From assembly GCA_026182355.1 (NCBI GenBank), contig JAPFBL010000068.1, positions 7,787,001 to 7,851,000 on the forward strand: a stretch of 64,000 nucleotides of DNA. The letters run 5' to 3'. A program made the position numbers and the translations under genes. This document shows positions 21,451-36,300 of the stretch, in pieces. Source of the DNA: Hermatobates lingyangjiaoensis (Eukaryota; Arthropoda; Insecta; Hemiptera; Hermatobatidae). Every line of letters begins with the position of its first letter. Within the stretch, counting starts at the first letter, position 1. The notes under the pieces are model-generated. The model was not told the DNA's origin. It was given only the letters and a program-made list of their open reading frames with translations, and searched no databases.

Positions 21451-24400
21451 GTAAGATAATTTTTTTTATATAAAAGTATATCAATAAATATTTAATAATT
21501 GTTCTAACTTCTCTGTGTGTCTGCACTTAATTTATTAGACGAATGTATTTCTATTTCGATTGAATCAATGTGCATGCTTAAGTATGTTTTCGTTAGATTT
21601 TGTTATTTAACTTTTTTTTGTGTTTATTCAACAGGAGGATGTCAAATGTAGGAATTTGTGTTTATTTATATATATTGCACAAACAACAATGTGTCTATAT
21701 TATGTTAATTATTATTGGTTATTAATAGGTCACTATCTTTCTCTTCAGTGGCTGTAAATGTATTTCTTATTATTGAAAATAAATATTAGGAATTCTTAAC
21801 TCTTGTTTAGACAGTGCTATTTTTTTAAACATTAAAATTTGTCTTTATTTTATTAAAACGTTTTAATAAACGTATTTTAGACCCCAATTCCTATTTGTTA
21901 GTATTTAAAGCCATGACTAGCTGCTGTTTCTCCTTCTTCATGGCTTATAGATGTCAGTTTTTGAAGATTATCAGCTTGAAGGAGAATAACATATGTCATA
22001 TCCCCTTATTTACTTACAGTGTTGAAGTTAAAACTATTTAGTTAGCCCCCGTAAATAACTTAGTTTTCTACTATTATCTTTCTGAAAAATTATGTTTATT
22101 AGTTTCTATGAAGTTGGATGGATAAAAATTAGGAGTTAAAGGAAACAAAAATTGAGCTCATTTTGGAGTTATCATTGCTTTAATACAGATATTACTGCGG
22201 ACTATTCGACATTATAGTCATAGAAAAAAACGTTTATGGAAAAATAAATTCATATGTTGTATATTTGAGCTGGAGTCGTTCTTTTGGTTTCGGAAGATCT
22301 AAAAGAATATTTTACAAGATCTTGGTTTTATAAAGACAAACGCTTCACAAGTGTTTTACAAATTATATGTAAAAGATCAAGAAGTTTTTCTTGAAGATGG
22401 ACATTTCCGAAGCCGGTTGAATGACTCCCTCACCAATAATTGAGGTAATACTTTATTCATTTCTTAATATAGATTAGTTATTCTATGCCAGTCATGTAAT
22501 GGTAAACTCATAAAGGAATTAGTTTGAGTATTGTTTCCTTTTCAAAAGAAGTGTTTAGTTTTCTGGTAGTGGTACATGACTAATAACTATCTCGGTTTAT
22601 TAAGGAACTGTTACAATTTTCTTTCTTTTAATAATTGATTTATTTTGACATTGAATGAAACCATTCGTTTACTCAAACTCAATTTTCTCTTTGTTATAAG
22701 TTAACCTTTAATTCTTAGAATTAAAAAAGTTGTTGTTTTAGAACTTATTAATACATATATATATATACTCTAACAACAGTAAAAGATCTTACTATATATT
22801 ATATAAAATTGCTTCATAAGAGAATCAAACCTTTATAAACAATATCTATAGTAATTCTTGTTTTGCCTATTTCAACAGTATGATTGAAAACAGATATAGA
22901 GAATATCCAAACCACTACTGTCCATAAAATTTTTTGTATAAATTATTTAGCGACTCTTATAAAGTACAAACGAGAGCCGAAATAAGTAGAAAATTAAGAA
23001 AGGTGGTTAAGCATATACAGGTATTCCATGAACAACTATAAACCTAAGTTTGATGAACAGCCCTGACAGCACCAAATCAAACAAGGAGCGGGAAATCAAG
23101 ATTCTGGTGCTTCAACATTAATAAATAAGTTGAAAGAAGTCAAAATAAATGAGGAGAAAGAGGTTCAAATTCACATTCAGGAGAAAGACGTCAAATTATT
23201 GACGCTAATTAATTATTTGCCCTGCCGTTTAGTGGATCACTTGTTGGCATTCAAAAATTTTGAAGAAATTTTATATTAGTACTGTATTGAAGAATGGGAT
23301 TAATTTGAAGAATAGTAGTGAAGTTGTATTTGTATACTAAATTGAAACTCAGTTATATTTTAAGAATAAAACAGTGTTTTAAGAATTAAAGAACACCAAT
23401 ACAGTATTGGTAGAAAGAATCATCCAGTGCTTTATTTCAACAGATTAACCAGTTTAATCATTGTATAGATTACGAACGTACCAAAGAAATCTTTTATCAA
23501 AAGTCAGTGAATGAACCCTTAATATTAACGAGTCATTAATTAAACATAATTTTGATTCTCTTATTAATATCATCCCTGGTATGTTCAAATTAGATTGTGA
23601 TTGGGATTTCTTGGGTGTTGATAAGATAGTACAACAGCTATATTGGCGGTTTTTTTGTCTATGCGGTTCAGTGGTTTTCCACATGATTGAAAACGCCCTT
23701 TCCCTCTCCTACCCTTATTTTTTTTTCAATTCTGTTACAACTAGTTACCTTGAATGGCATAGGAATTCATATTTCTATTAAATTTGTGGTTATTTCTTTA
23801 AGTGTATATCTCAAACTATAAACTTATTCTGAATGTGACTGAGACCTTTCAACCTAGAAATAGTCCTCGTCAGAATCTCAAGGTGAATGTATAGGAGTTC
23901 AAGAGAAAGTGGGCATGTGGTAGTGGGTGAGGAGTGGGGGGAGAGAGGATAATGATACTGTAAAATTAACTATAAATTCTTATCTGTAATTCTAGAAATA
24001 TATTTTCGTTTGCTGAGATGAAACAAATTGGCGTTTGTGGTTGTATGTGTAAAAAAAAACTCAACAAATCAGCCTTTGTTAAGGAAAGGAGACTTTGATT
24101 ATATTTATTATCATCTGGGAAAGATATGCAAGAATAATGTTACAAATATAGAATAAAAACACAAAATTTTTAGTTTAAAGGGTTGGAATCATAATTCTAA
24201 TGACAACTATTTTTACATTGTTTGAATGAGATCATAATATCATAGCTGCGTTAAAGTGAGGCGAAGTGGTTATGTAATTGTAAATTAAAGTTCCTAAGGG
24301 TTTTTAGAATGCCCTAAAATCGCGAAATACAAACAGTGATGGTTTAAATATTGTAAGAGCAATTTCTTATGGTCTTATGGTTCTTTGTAGACAAAAAATG

Positions 24401-27400
24401 TAGCAGTTAGCGTCCCTAAACATTTAGTTTATTCTTATGCGAACGTTAAAGAATATGATACTGTTAATATGACTTAGCGAGGTATAACAACAGTGATTAT
24501 AATTCTAAATAAAAAAAGTCTACAATAGACAAGACCTTCTTGAGTAATAAAAATGTTTATTGGAAGTTATAGTCCCAGCCGATCATCCGAAAAGGGTAAA
24601 CAAAACAGAAAAATATATTTTGTTTTGTAAAAGGGTAAACTATTTAATAACTTAAATTTTAGAAAAAATTCCATTTCCCATGTAAAAGTTATGGTTTAAT
24701 TGATAAATCAAAGAGTTTTAATGTTAATGCTTTGGTGTAAAGTTACATTTTATTATTTACCAGAATGTATGTTTTTTATATCTCTTCAGGAGGAACTGGT
24801 AAATATTGTTTTCAGTTACTGTCACAGTTATTGGTCAATTAATTGAATTTTGAGTTATCGACAGTCATTTTGAATTAATAATTTTTATAAATAAAAATTT
24901 GATCTTATATTACCCATGTAAAAATTCATAAAAATTATAATATTTTAGTCCATAATTTTAAGTTGAATTCTACTTATTCAGGTTAAATGGTCCTCATATA
25001 TTATACCTCTGTTCCAAACCGGTTAATAAAATTGCCTTTCTTACAAAATTAAATTCGTTAGTACCAGCAATCAATCCAATTCTCTATGGAAAACGTAAAT
25101 TGTGAATTACTTTACTGAATTATACAAATTTGAAAGGGTTGATTTTAAAATGATTTAATTTCACTCCCTTTTTCCTTTTTTTCCCTTTTGTACATAGTGG
25201 CCAGACTATAACTGAGCGTTCGTGATTGCAATGTGTCGTTTTCTTTGGAAGTCATGGTAACTTTCAAATATTTGTCAGTATTTGTCGGTGTTAATGTATT
25301 TTTATTAATTAATCATTAATAATTAAATAAAATAACTAATTCATCTTTTGTGGTTTTATTAATCGTTTTTATAGGTTCTTTCATTTCAGTGATAAATATT
25401 ATTACATGAATTATTATTACATATTACTACATATTATTATTATATTATTATTATTATTATTACTACATAAATATTATTACATTCAGTTATAAATATTATT
25501 GCATGAAATATTCAAATTAGAGTTAATATATAAATAGTAATAATTAATATATGCTATTTATTTAGAATAGGGGTTATTTGTTTTATATATAATATATTTT
25601 CTAAACTTATTGTTCTTATATTGTTTTTTGTGTTTCAGAAATTTTCAAAAAAAGATCAATCTGCTTACAAGGAAAAAAAAGTTAAATTAGACAAGCAGTA
25701 CTGGATTGATAGAGGAAATCTTGAGGTTAGAGGCTGTGTCAGCAATCAAGGCAATCCTAAACTGACTCCAAACGAGAAGATACAACAATTTGCTTTAAAT
25801 AAACTCTTAAGGTATGCACTTTTTTATTTTTCAGCTGCATCTTTTGCTGTAATAATTTTTTTTATTTTAAATAGCAATGTATAGTAATTATTTTAATTAA
25901 TGTAGGTAAGGTAATATATTAATTCTGTGCTTTTCCTGTTTATATTTTTGAATACCTTTAATAATTCATGACTAGTTCACCGTCGGCTTGTGTAAATTTT
26001 AATAAGAATATTGCTGAATTAACTCTTCTGTTTAAATAATCTAGAGTGGTCTACCCTCGACTTTACTCTATGAACAATAAATCGGTCAACTGAATTAGAT
26101 GATTTTAACGCGTCTATCTCAATTAAAATTAAAATATCAATGGCCTATTATTTTTTTTCAGTTGAGTGAGTAGTCACAGTACAAACGTTTATCCCTTTAA
26201 ATTTATTAGGGCTACCTTTAAGGTAGAATGTATGCAGGGAGTCCCAGAATCATCGGGGAATTAAAAGAAGCCATTCGGCAGAATATCAGAATTTGTCAGT
26301 TTGTAAGAATAACATGGCTTTACAACAAAAAGAAAAATACAAATACTGTCATGTTAACAGAAGATGTTTACAAATGCAATAAATTAATTACTATTAAAGT
26401 TTCATTCAATTGTTAAGGAAAATGAAGAAATGAATCGTAAAAGTTGACTTTTTAAATCAGTCTGTATTAATAGCTTAATCCTCTTTTCCGCGTGTCACAT
26501 TTGACTCTGTTGAAGCTAAATCATACTTAAACAAATTGATGGAATGATAAAGGACGGATATCATTGATAAAGATAGGTATCATTGAATGGAAAGGTAAGA
26601 GAGAAAGAGAGTTGAATCTGACTGAAGAATATAGATAGGGACAGAGGAAGATAGACAGTGATAAACAAAATGAGTGAATGGGAGAGGGCGGGGAAATAAA
26701 AGTGGTAGAGATAAGTTAGTAACGGAGTCATGATAGATTGAGTGAGTGACACGGGTAGAGTGTAGAGGTAAAAGATTACGCAAGGAAAGTAGAAAGAGGT
26801 AAAGAATGATAAAACAGAATGAGTGATAAAGGGAAGAAGAATGAGAGTTAAAATGAGAAAGAGAGTTTAGAGAGAGAGTTATAAACAACTAAGATAAAGT
26901 AGTGTAGAGAGGAAAGGCTAGTTATCAGAGAGTGGCAATCAGCGGAAGAAAGTGAGTGAGAAAGATTTTTAGTGGAACTCAGATAGGTTGATAACCTGTT
27001 CATCTTGGACAGTTGTTCTTTAGAGATAGAACCTTGGGCGTAGATAATCATCGAATAATATTGGTATGGAAGAAATATTGAACACTGAAGTTAATATTGA
27101 AATGAAATACCTATATCAAATTGAAGAGGTCAGATTTTGAATCATGCATTCTGTCCTTAAGCAATCATGCATTCTGTCTTAGCATGTTATGTGGGTCGCA
27201 GTTAAGGCATTTTACAAGTATAGTTAAAAATAGTTCTAGAATCACCAAAGGGCTATAGAGAAAAATATTTTCAATATAGAATAATAAATAAGCATATTGA
27301 AAATAGGACAGGTTTAGAGGACATAGTCAAGATGGCTTTGACACCAAAGTGGAATAGGGCTGGACATGTTACCAGGTTAATAGCAACAGATTAGCAAAAA

Positions 27401-29225
27401 TTACCACAGAATGAATGATGACAATGTCTACAGAAGAAGAGGAAGACCGGTGGATAGGTGGAGAGACTGTGTCAACAATTTCGTGGGACACTGTGACGAA
27501 GATGTGTTTACGATAAATCTGGATGGATTAAGAGAGACCTTTACCCAAATTATCAGTTATAAGATGTGCCTCAAAATATACAATTAACTCTTACGAGTTT
27601 TAAATAATAATAATTAAATTCCTAGTTTTCTCTTTTTTATTTTAGATTTTGTGAAAAAACGCAATAAGAAGGCTGTTGTTATTAATGATATTATTATTGT
27701 TATTATTATTAATGAATTAGTTTAATGTATTATAAAAAATACCAGTATATTTATGTTAAAAAGAAATATTTTATTTTTATACTTTATACATTTAGTAAGA
27801 AAGACTATAACTATTATAATATTAATAATAACATAATTAAAGATAATAAAATTTGTAAACGGCACACATTCATCTTAATAATATACTCATGTTATTGTTT
27901 TAAATAGAATGAATAACATGTATGAATTATATGATGTAGACGTTACGATTTAGGTTATGTAAACCTCTATTCCTCTGAATGTTCTTTCCATCTTCATAGT
28001 TAATAGTGGCATTTCTATATGATTAAGAGTGTTATTGACTTGGTTCTTTTCATACTGACATTTTATTACGATTGGAGTGATTATTAGTATACTTTCCTAT
28101 TATTAATGTTATTATTAACTTATGATTGCTTATTTCCAATAAATGAATATAATTATGACATTTATTTATAAATAGTGTTTGAGAATATTTATTTTTAAAA
28201 TTAAAATGGAATTTATTTATAGTTTGGCACCATTATTTCCGTTTAATAGTAGTAATGATATAATGATAATTGTTTTGATTTCGCAGGTACGGCTTCCACC
28301 GAGTACATTGTGTAGAAGCCTTGCAGGCCTCCTCGGGAGATGTTGGGCAAGCCTATGAGATTCTTATGTCACGATATTTCTCTGTTCCTTTACCAACTCC
28401 AAAACCTGTTTCTGATGAATTAATAAATGAAAGGACCTCTGAATTGGAATCACTTTTATCAATTTATGGAGATTGTTGTAAAGAAAGAATTGCTAATCAA
28501 CTTTGGGTAGTTGATCTTGAACTGCCATATTTAACTTCATTTGTTCCTGGTGCTAGGTAACGTATGAAACTTACGTATGCAGTAATAGTGAAAATCATTT
28601 AGCCATAACTGTATTATTGAGTTTAAATAGAAATTATCTTAATAATAAAACTTGTTTTGTGATATATCGGCGTAAGATCCTTATCCACTTTTTTTTTTTA
28701 AATAAAATAAATGTGCCATATATTATTATGATCTTCATTTATCAACTTGGAAATCTGTTAATTTTGGAAAGCTGACCTTGAAATGTGATATTTAACTCAT
28801 TTTTCCGGTTCTATGTAACGTGTGTAACTTACGTATTCCGTAATAAAGAATATTATGATTTTTAGACCAAGTAATGGTCCCCGTAATGACGTGATTAAAT
28901 TTGTGACTCTGACGTCGATTACACTGACGTCGTGGCCAAAGATATTACTTCCACTTATAAATTTGTTTTTGTGGTTCATACGTTGAGATAGAATGATTGC
29001 TTAAAGATGAATGTTTATGTAGTCTTCCGGGTATGGCTTGCTTCTGGTTGCTCCAATGAGCCAATCAGAACATAGGATTTGAGTTTTCACTTTGCTTCAC
29101 TTCATGTTTGTTTCCATGCTCCTATTGGTTGGAATTACAACCATTTCCTTTACTTGTAAATTAGTAGATCCGACTCCACCATGTCCAGTGGGGATATTTT
29201 CCCATTAGAGCTAATGTCCTAATTC

Positions 29226-29301
<76 letters not shown>

Positions 29302-32300
29302 AAAAAAAAAATGTAATATTGAAAAGTTGTACTATAACTTTTTATTTCTGCCTTTCTTCTTTCAATCGTAATTTGGATCTGGATTTAATTCCATTCGCTA
29401 ATGATAAATAAATATGTATTATATATACCATTAAATATCTTCTGTTTCCTGAGTGTCAGAATTTAATATGTTGATTTTACTATTGTCATAACTGTAGATG
29501 AATTTAAGTAAATCAGCATATTAAGTTCAAAAAAGAGGTACATCTAACTTTTAACTGTGTAACGTGAGGGAAAATTTAAACGGACTCAGTTGCACTCTCG
29601 TTTTCAGTCATTCTTAATCTACCTCATAGTTCGCCAATCCAGAGAAAAAAAACTAGGATGTTTCTCGTTATGACTGGGACTGAAATCACTTTGTTAATAA
29701 CAATTCTTCATGATTTCTGTTTATACCTTTGATATAAAGCTTGGATTCTAGACACCCATATATTTTTAAACAAACACATACATAATTAATCAGGTCAATT
29801 GATTAACTACTCATGTCGCTAAAGTATAAAATGAGCTAAGATAAGGCCCAATGCAAGAATGTGGAGAGGGGCCGACTTGGTCTCATGTCATGACACCACT
29901 ACTTACCACATGGAAATCAGACCTTTATCTAACATTAAACAATCTTATGAAAAATTTAAACTGAAATAAAAGCTTATAATGTGATGGCAGCAGGTATCAT
30001 GTGCACATCATACTATAGTATATTTATTTTAACTAGAACTTTATTAAAACTTCCTAATCAATAATCAAATAAGTACTGTTTTAATGTATTACCCTTTTTA
30101 TGAGAGAGGAAAACCATTGAAAGTTTTGACTTTCTTCCTTAATATTGTTTTGTCAACATATTCACTTGGATCACCTGTATGATATGTATGCTGTTTTTCT
30201 TTTGTAGAAGTTCATCAAATAATAATAATAAGAAAAAAGTTCAAGTAAATGAGAAAAATGTTTGTCGTTTCTTCTTGAGAGGGCATTGTAAATTTCCTTC
30301 AAATAAATGTAGATTTTTACATCCTCCCCCTGAACAACAAAAACCTACTAATATGGGATTCGTTGATCCTGATCGGGGAAAATTTCAACTTGAAATCAGA
30401 TTTCCTCAAGGTAATAAACTTGTTATTTATTTTGTAGGATGAATTTTATTGGTCATAAACAGACAGTCACTTTAGTAATGTCATTTGTTCATTATGCATT
30501 GTCGAAAGCATGAACTGCTCATTCAGATTACCCATATTTATATTTTAGAAAAAAATTATACAAGCAGGTAATCAAAGTACAGAAATGAATTAGACGTTGT
30601 CAATATATAATAGATGACACTCTTACAGTCTTAAATTTTTGGTTTAATCATCATTAAGATATACTAGGCACTTAAGAAGTCATTGTTTTATCGCAGAGTT
30701 TTCTCCTTATGACGCCAATACAAATCAAAGAATGGATTTATATTTTTTTTGCCTGAGACTACGCCAAAGGCCTATTGGTTTTTGATAAAGTTTGCTCCCT
30801 TTCTATCATAATAAAAAATCATCGTTCTTCTACAAACAGTTCTAATTTCTCACTCCCAATAGTGCAAATTACTTTATGTTAACAATCATGCTTTGAAGTT
30901 ATCTCTATCCTGGCGGGGAAACTGAACCTACCACTTCTTTCCTTTCTACACGATCCTGGTCGTCATGAGTTGAAAACCCTCATGAAAGAACGTCTCCTCT
31001 CCTTTTCTATTTCCCCTTCACTTTCACTATTTTCCAACAGCACCTTTGCCCCTCCTTCAGAGAGACTCAACATTTGGGAAACTTGTTTTTCTAGAACACC
31101 CTCAATACCTTTTTTCTTTAGTTTTTTTACTTTTTTTATGTTTATTGTTTTTGTGTTTTATTTATTACGTATTCTTATGTTATTGCTTGCTTCTATGTCT
31201 AATGGTCAGTCTTGGTGATTACGGACATCAAATAAGATTATACATATAAATGAAAATACACCATGTAGGTTAGCTCTGGTTTTTTAATTTTTTATTATTA
31301 TTAGATTATTGACTAAGAATGTTTTATTATATATTCAAACAAACAATAAAGAAAATAAGAACATTTCGAATACAGTTCTCTCAATATCATCTGTCTCTGA
31401 GAGGACTCAACTGTTAATACCACTCTTCTGTTTGCCTGATAAATACATATATATCCTAGTTAAAAAGATTTCACATAAACACGTGAAATAACAATCAATG
31501 ATCAAACCACAATAAGAAATGGGAAAACAAGACTAAGATCTTTCAACCGTAACAAGCGGTCTTCGTCAGAGTCAAAAACCCAACATATATATCCTGATAA
31601 AGACAGTGTCAATATATTGAGAGGACTGTTTGTGCAATGTCTTATTTTCTTTTTTCGTAAATATTTAGTGTTCGTATGTAAGTTTAAATTATTATGTAAA
31701 TTATGTAAGTTTAAAAATCTCCATACTTGTAAACATTTGTTTCTAGGTTGTCAATACCCTCTGGAAAGTCCGCTAGTGTCATTTCTTGCCTTGTCAGAAG
31801 GGTTTCCTTTTCACATTTCTCTTAGAATCACTCATACATTACTTAAAGAAGCTGACATAGCTGCCAAGAGAGAACAGCCTTCAATATATGAGCTTATGTC
31901 TTTACTTATTAACAGGCACGAAGAAGTTGAAGAAATAGCAAAAATGCAGCCACACGTAATGATTTTTAATTGATCTTCTATTTTAGTTATTTACGTTTTG
32001 TTACTTTAAAATTTTAATTCTGGTGAATTTGAAACACTTCATTTTTTTTTTTTGAATAATGTAGGAAACTTGTAGTAGAAAGAAATATTGTTTGATTTAT
32101 TGTACATATATTATAGTAATAATGAAGAAATCTATCTTTTTTTTTATTCTTGTCTTTGAGCTTCCTAAATGCCATTATTATTTCCATATCTTTTCGTAAA
32201 TTTTTTCTGATCATCTGATATTTTTGTTTGCATGCTGTAGATCTAACAATTAGTGGGGTTATAATTGAATGTATAATTCACGAGTCAAAAAAAAAAAAAA

Positions 32301-33252
32301 ACAGAAACTGTTTTGTTTTTCGCGCAATACATAATGATATAAAGTAGAAATGTATGATCCTTGCATTAACAGCATGCTATGTTTATATATATTTTAGAAC
32401 TTCATCTTTGCTTTATGCTGTTTGTAGAAGATAAAATAAGGCTAAAGACGTGTAATGATTTGAGATCATTAGGGTAAGTAGATATAATTAAAAAAAAATG
32501 AAGCAGTCCGCTAGAACAACTTATAAAACAAACGATTGAAAGAAAGGATACGGAGAAACAACAAAACTCACTTCAATATTTCGACCTTGTCATTAGGAAA
32601 GATGCTGTTACTGTTTGCTAGCCGAGTAGAACTCTTCTGCTCCTCCTGATTGCATATCGAAGTCGGTTTCTCCGTGTTCTTTTCTATATATATATTAGAA
32701 TACGTTGGCAGCAGGTCTTCTCTCAAACATATCTGGTTAAAATTTGCAGCAGCTTCTGCACTCACTAACTTTGCGCTGGTGGCCTCGATCCTTCGGGTGA
32801 TTTTTCTTTCTTCTGGCTGCAGTTGCCATAACATCTGTCCTAGAAACATCGTCAATATTTTACGAGCTTTCGACCATATAAACGTTGGTCATCATCAGGT
32901 AGAGCATGTCTTGTAGTTAAGAACTTAAATACCAATCAGATTGACTAATTCGAACCAATCAGAGCGCAGGGTTAAGGCTGCTGCTCTGATTGGACCTCAT
33001 GCTTGGCTCCAGGCTCCTGCTCGTCGGAATTACGTACAAGTCCTTGACCTGGAGGTTTATAGAGGGGTTCCTTTCCTTTATGTACAGGGCTGCCCTGTAT
33101 ATAATTATATACATATATAGTATATTATTATTGTTGATTAATAATCAACAATAACTCTTGATATAATATATATTAATTAAATACCACAATAAACAATATA
33201 TTAATTAAAATGCTCTACTTTTTAATTAATATATATTTTTTATTGTGGTATT

Positions 33253-33300
<48 letters not shown>

Positions 33301-36300
33301 TTCTCTGAAAATTCGAAAAAAAACGATCCAAACTTGTTTTTTTTTTAATGACTAAGCATTACATAGTTTATGCTATTTACTTATCTATTACAGTGCTGTT
33401 TCAGGCGACATTTTTACGACGCTATATCACATGTTGATTGTTCAAAATAATTAAAAAACTGATGAAAACTGTAAGGAAATTGTAACTGGAAGCGGTAACA
33501 TTGTTATTTAACCATTAATGATTAAACTATATATTTTACTTAGGTGATGAGTATTCGCTTTGTATATCATACATTTTTTGCTCTCTACGCATGCATGAGC
33601 CTCTTTTTTGATTGAATACTAATCTATGATCTTTGTGTTCTCTAAATTACAGTATGCCTACTGTTTATGAAGTTATGGGATAAAGCTCAAAATATTTTTG
33701 TTTATGTGTTTTTTTCTATTTAATATTATACTTATCTAAAGTCAGGCTGCTTTTTAAATATTGCTTTTGTTGTAAGAGAGCAAATTCAAATACACATTCA
33801 AATTTTGAATGTTTAGGTTTACCGATAACCTAAGTAAACAATATAGTTTAATTATTAGTGGTTAAATAACATTCAACTTGTTTACGTTTGCAGTTTCTTT
33901 TTCATTACAGTTTTTATCAGTTTTTTTAATTTTCTTGAACCATCAAAATGTGATACAGCGTTTGTAAAAATATCGGCTGGAGGAGCACTGTAGTGGACAA
34001 GGAAGTAGGATAAAACTAAGTCATAAATATTCATTTTTAAGATAAAAAAAAACATAAAGACCAAACAAGATAATGTATATTCATGTAAAAATGTATATAA
34101 ATCATGTAAATTATGTTTTTTTCTGTTATGGTAATTAATTTTGTTATTGATTTGATCTGTTACAATTTGGTAGCAGGCCCTAAAATAATGAAAAAGGAAG
34201 GAAGTATCACAGACTTAAAATCATGGAAGCTGTGTGCATACAAAACACGAAACCCTATATCAGTGTACAATTATAATATGGTAACAAAAATGTTGAAATT
34301 ATTTGGATCAAGCAGAACCGGCCTAGGTAGTAAGAGTGAGCTCTTAGATCACTCAATCATCAGCTATGAACGAACAACTTTGATCCTCCGAACTGAGTCT
34401 CCTTTACGAATTTAAAGAGAAAATATTTAAGAATCATAAATCGTACATTTGCATATCTCTATATATAAGTGGTACTTATTTATTTTAGATATTCTACAGT
34501 CCTTTAATGCCGCTGTTCCCTAAAGCAGCAGAGTCAGATGTTGAGGATGAAGACCAAGATTTGGCAGAGGGGATATCAGATTCGGATTTAAGAGGACACA
34601 ATACGAAACAATATAATGGTCATTTGGAGCAAACTATTCGGTTAGTGAAATTTTAAATTAAAATAATACATTATATATAATAAAATATTTAAAATTGAAT
34701 TTACTAATAAATAAGTTAGCAAAATTTATTTTCTTAATTTTGATGCCTTGCTTGATTTTGAAATTTCATTGGACTTAACATGTTTTCATGTAGAAGATGA
34801 AAACAAAAACCATACCAATATTTAACTTCAAAACTGCTACCATGTTTTAGTAGAATATAAACAAAAAATATTAGTTTACAAAAATAAACTGTATTTAACA
34901 AAACAATTTATCGATAGGACAGTTTTATATAAAATATACATGACACGAACAAAAGTTGTAATGTAATACTTAGTTTTTCTGCATCAAAATTTACACTTCT
35001 GCCTATGAAAAAGGTTTTAAATAAAAACCGAAACGAAGCTAAGAAAAAGGAAAACCGCTTAGAAAAAATACTAAATATTGATCAAAGTTATTCAAAGTGT
35101 GGGTTTTTTCATTAAAGTAATGCAGTTTAATTAAGCAGTATTACAAAAATAATATATTTTATGGGAGGGATGGTCAGTGCTATATTTGTTATCCCTACAA
35201 GATGACTCTATGACGTCCCCGATACTTTATGGGTAAAATTTTGAAATTAGGTTTATAATCAACGTGGTGTGGTGTCTCTTCCATACTTTACAATACCTGT
35301 ATTGGGTGACAGATAGTAAATAAGTTTCACGTGCCTCTATAACATGGAAGACGTAAATAAAAAATATTCCACTTAAGATCCCAGTAACATTTTTTGTAAT
35401 GTATATTTTTCAGAGAATGAAGTTACTTTTTTCTTAATGAATTTATTCATTTTGTTAAGATAAATTTTCATTTTATTATTAATTTTAAAATGAATATTAT
35501 AATTTGGTCATCAAATCTAGACAATATTTTCTCATAAGTTTGTATTGTTTGAATTTATCATTTCAAAATGTATTCTAAACCATAAATTACTTTTAATAAG
35601 TGTTTCATTTTTTTTCTATCGAACTATTGTGATGTTATAATTTTTAACAAAATAAATTATATAATTATTTTTCGTGTATTTTTTAGAGAAGACAATGAAC
35701 TTTGCAAAAAATTTCAAGAAAAACAGAACAATATATCTTATCAGAAAATGTTAAAAAGGAGGCATCAATTACCTGCTTGGAATAAACAAAAGGAGATTTT
35801 GGAATTAATAGTTAGTCATCAGGTGGTCGTTATCAGTGGCGACACTGGTTGTGGAAAGTCAACGCAGGTGAGATGATAAATTTGAGTACATGTTTTTTTT
35901 TTCCAACACAGTAACCCTGCATCGGGACCGTAGTATATTTGCAAAGTGTTCCCTTATAAGTTACTCATTTATGACTAACCTAAAATAATATATCTTATTA
36001 AGTAATTGAGTAGATGTCTTACTTTAACTTTAAATATAATGTCAAGTAAGATTTGTATACACTTAAAATAAGAGTAATGAATCATTCTTTTTTAACAATA
36101 AAATAAACACAAACTAAACTAGTTATAATAGTTAATAAATTTTATATTTCTAATATTAGTCCAGCTTAATAACTGATACATGTCTAAATATATGATATTC
36201 ACTTTTTTTTTAAAGAGTTCGTAGTGTCTTTTCACAAGTTCACTGTGTTTCTGTGGTCAAGTACCTCCAGAGGTCAGCACCTCTCTAACAAGGTCGACTT

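Larger units (their letters stand above)
28557..30207. other. DHX57 intron 3
   Basis: AT-rich intron with a (CT)33 microsatellite at 29231-29296 and a segment near 29000-29170 similar to PLE family E at 32930-33060. Nothing else was recognised. Confidence 0.55.

Noticed and set aside
26561..27051. Overlapping serine/leucine-rich open stretches on the minus strand
   Set aside because: They are a by-product of the purine-rich plus strand; three overlapping frames with the same composition and no conserved motif.
30970..31249. Overlapping 82- and 67-codon open stretches in DHX57 intron 4
   Set aside because: Phe/Ser/Leu-rich translation of a pyrimidine-biased strand in two frames; no motif.
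34113..34415. 100-codon open stretch just before DHX57 exon 6
   Set aside because: Not in frame with flanking exons and no similarity to DHX57 or other known proteins.
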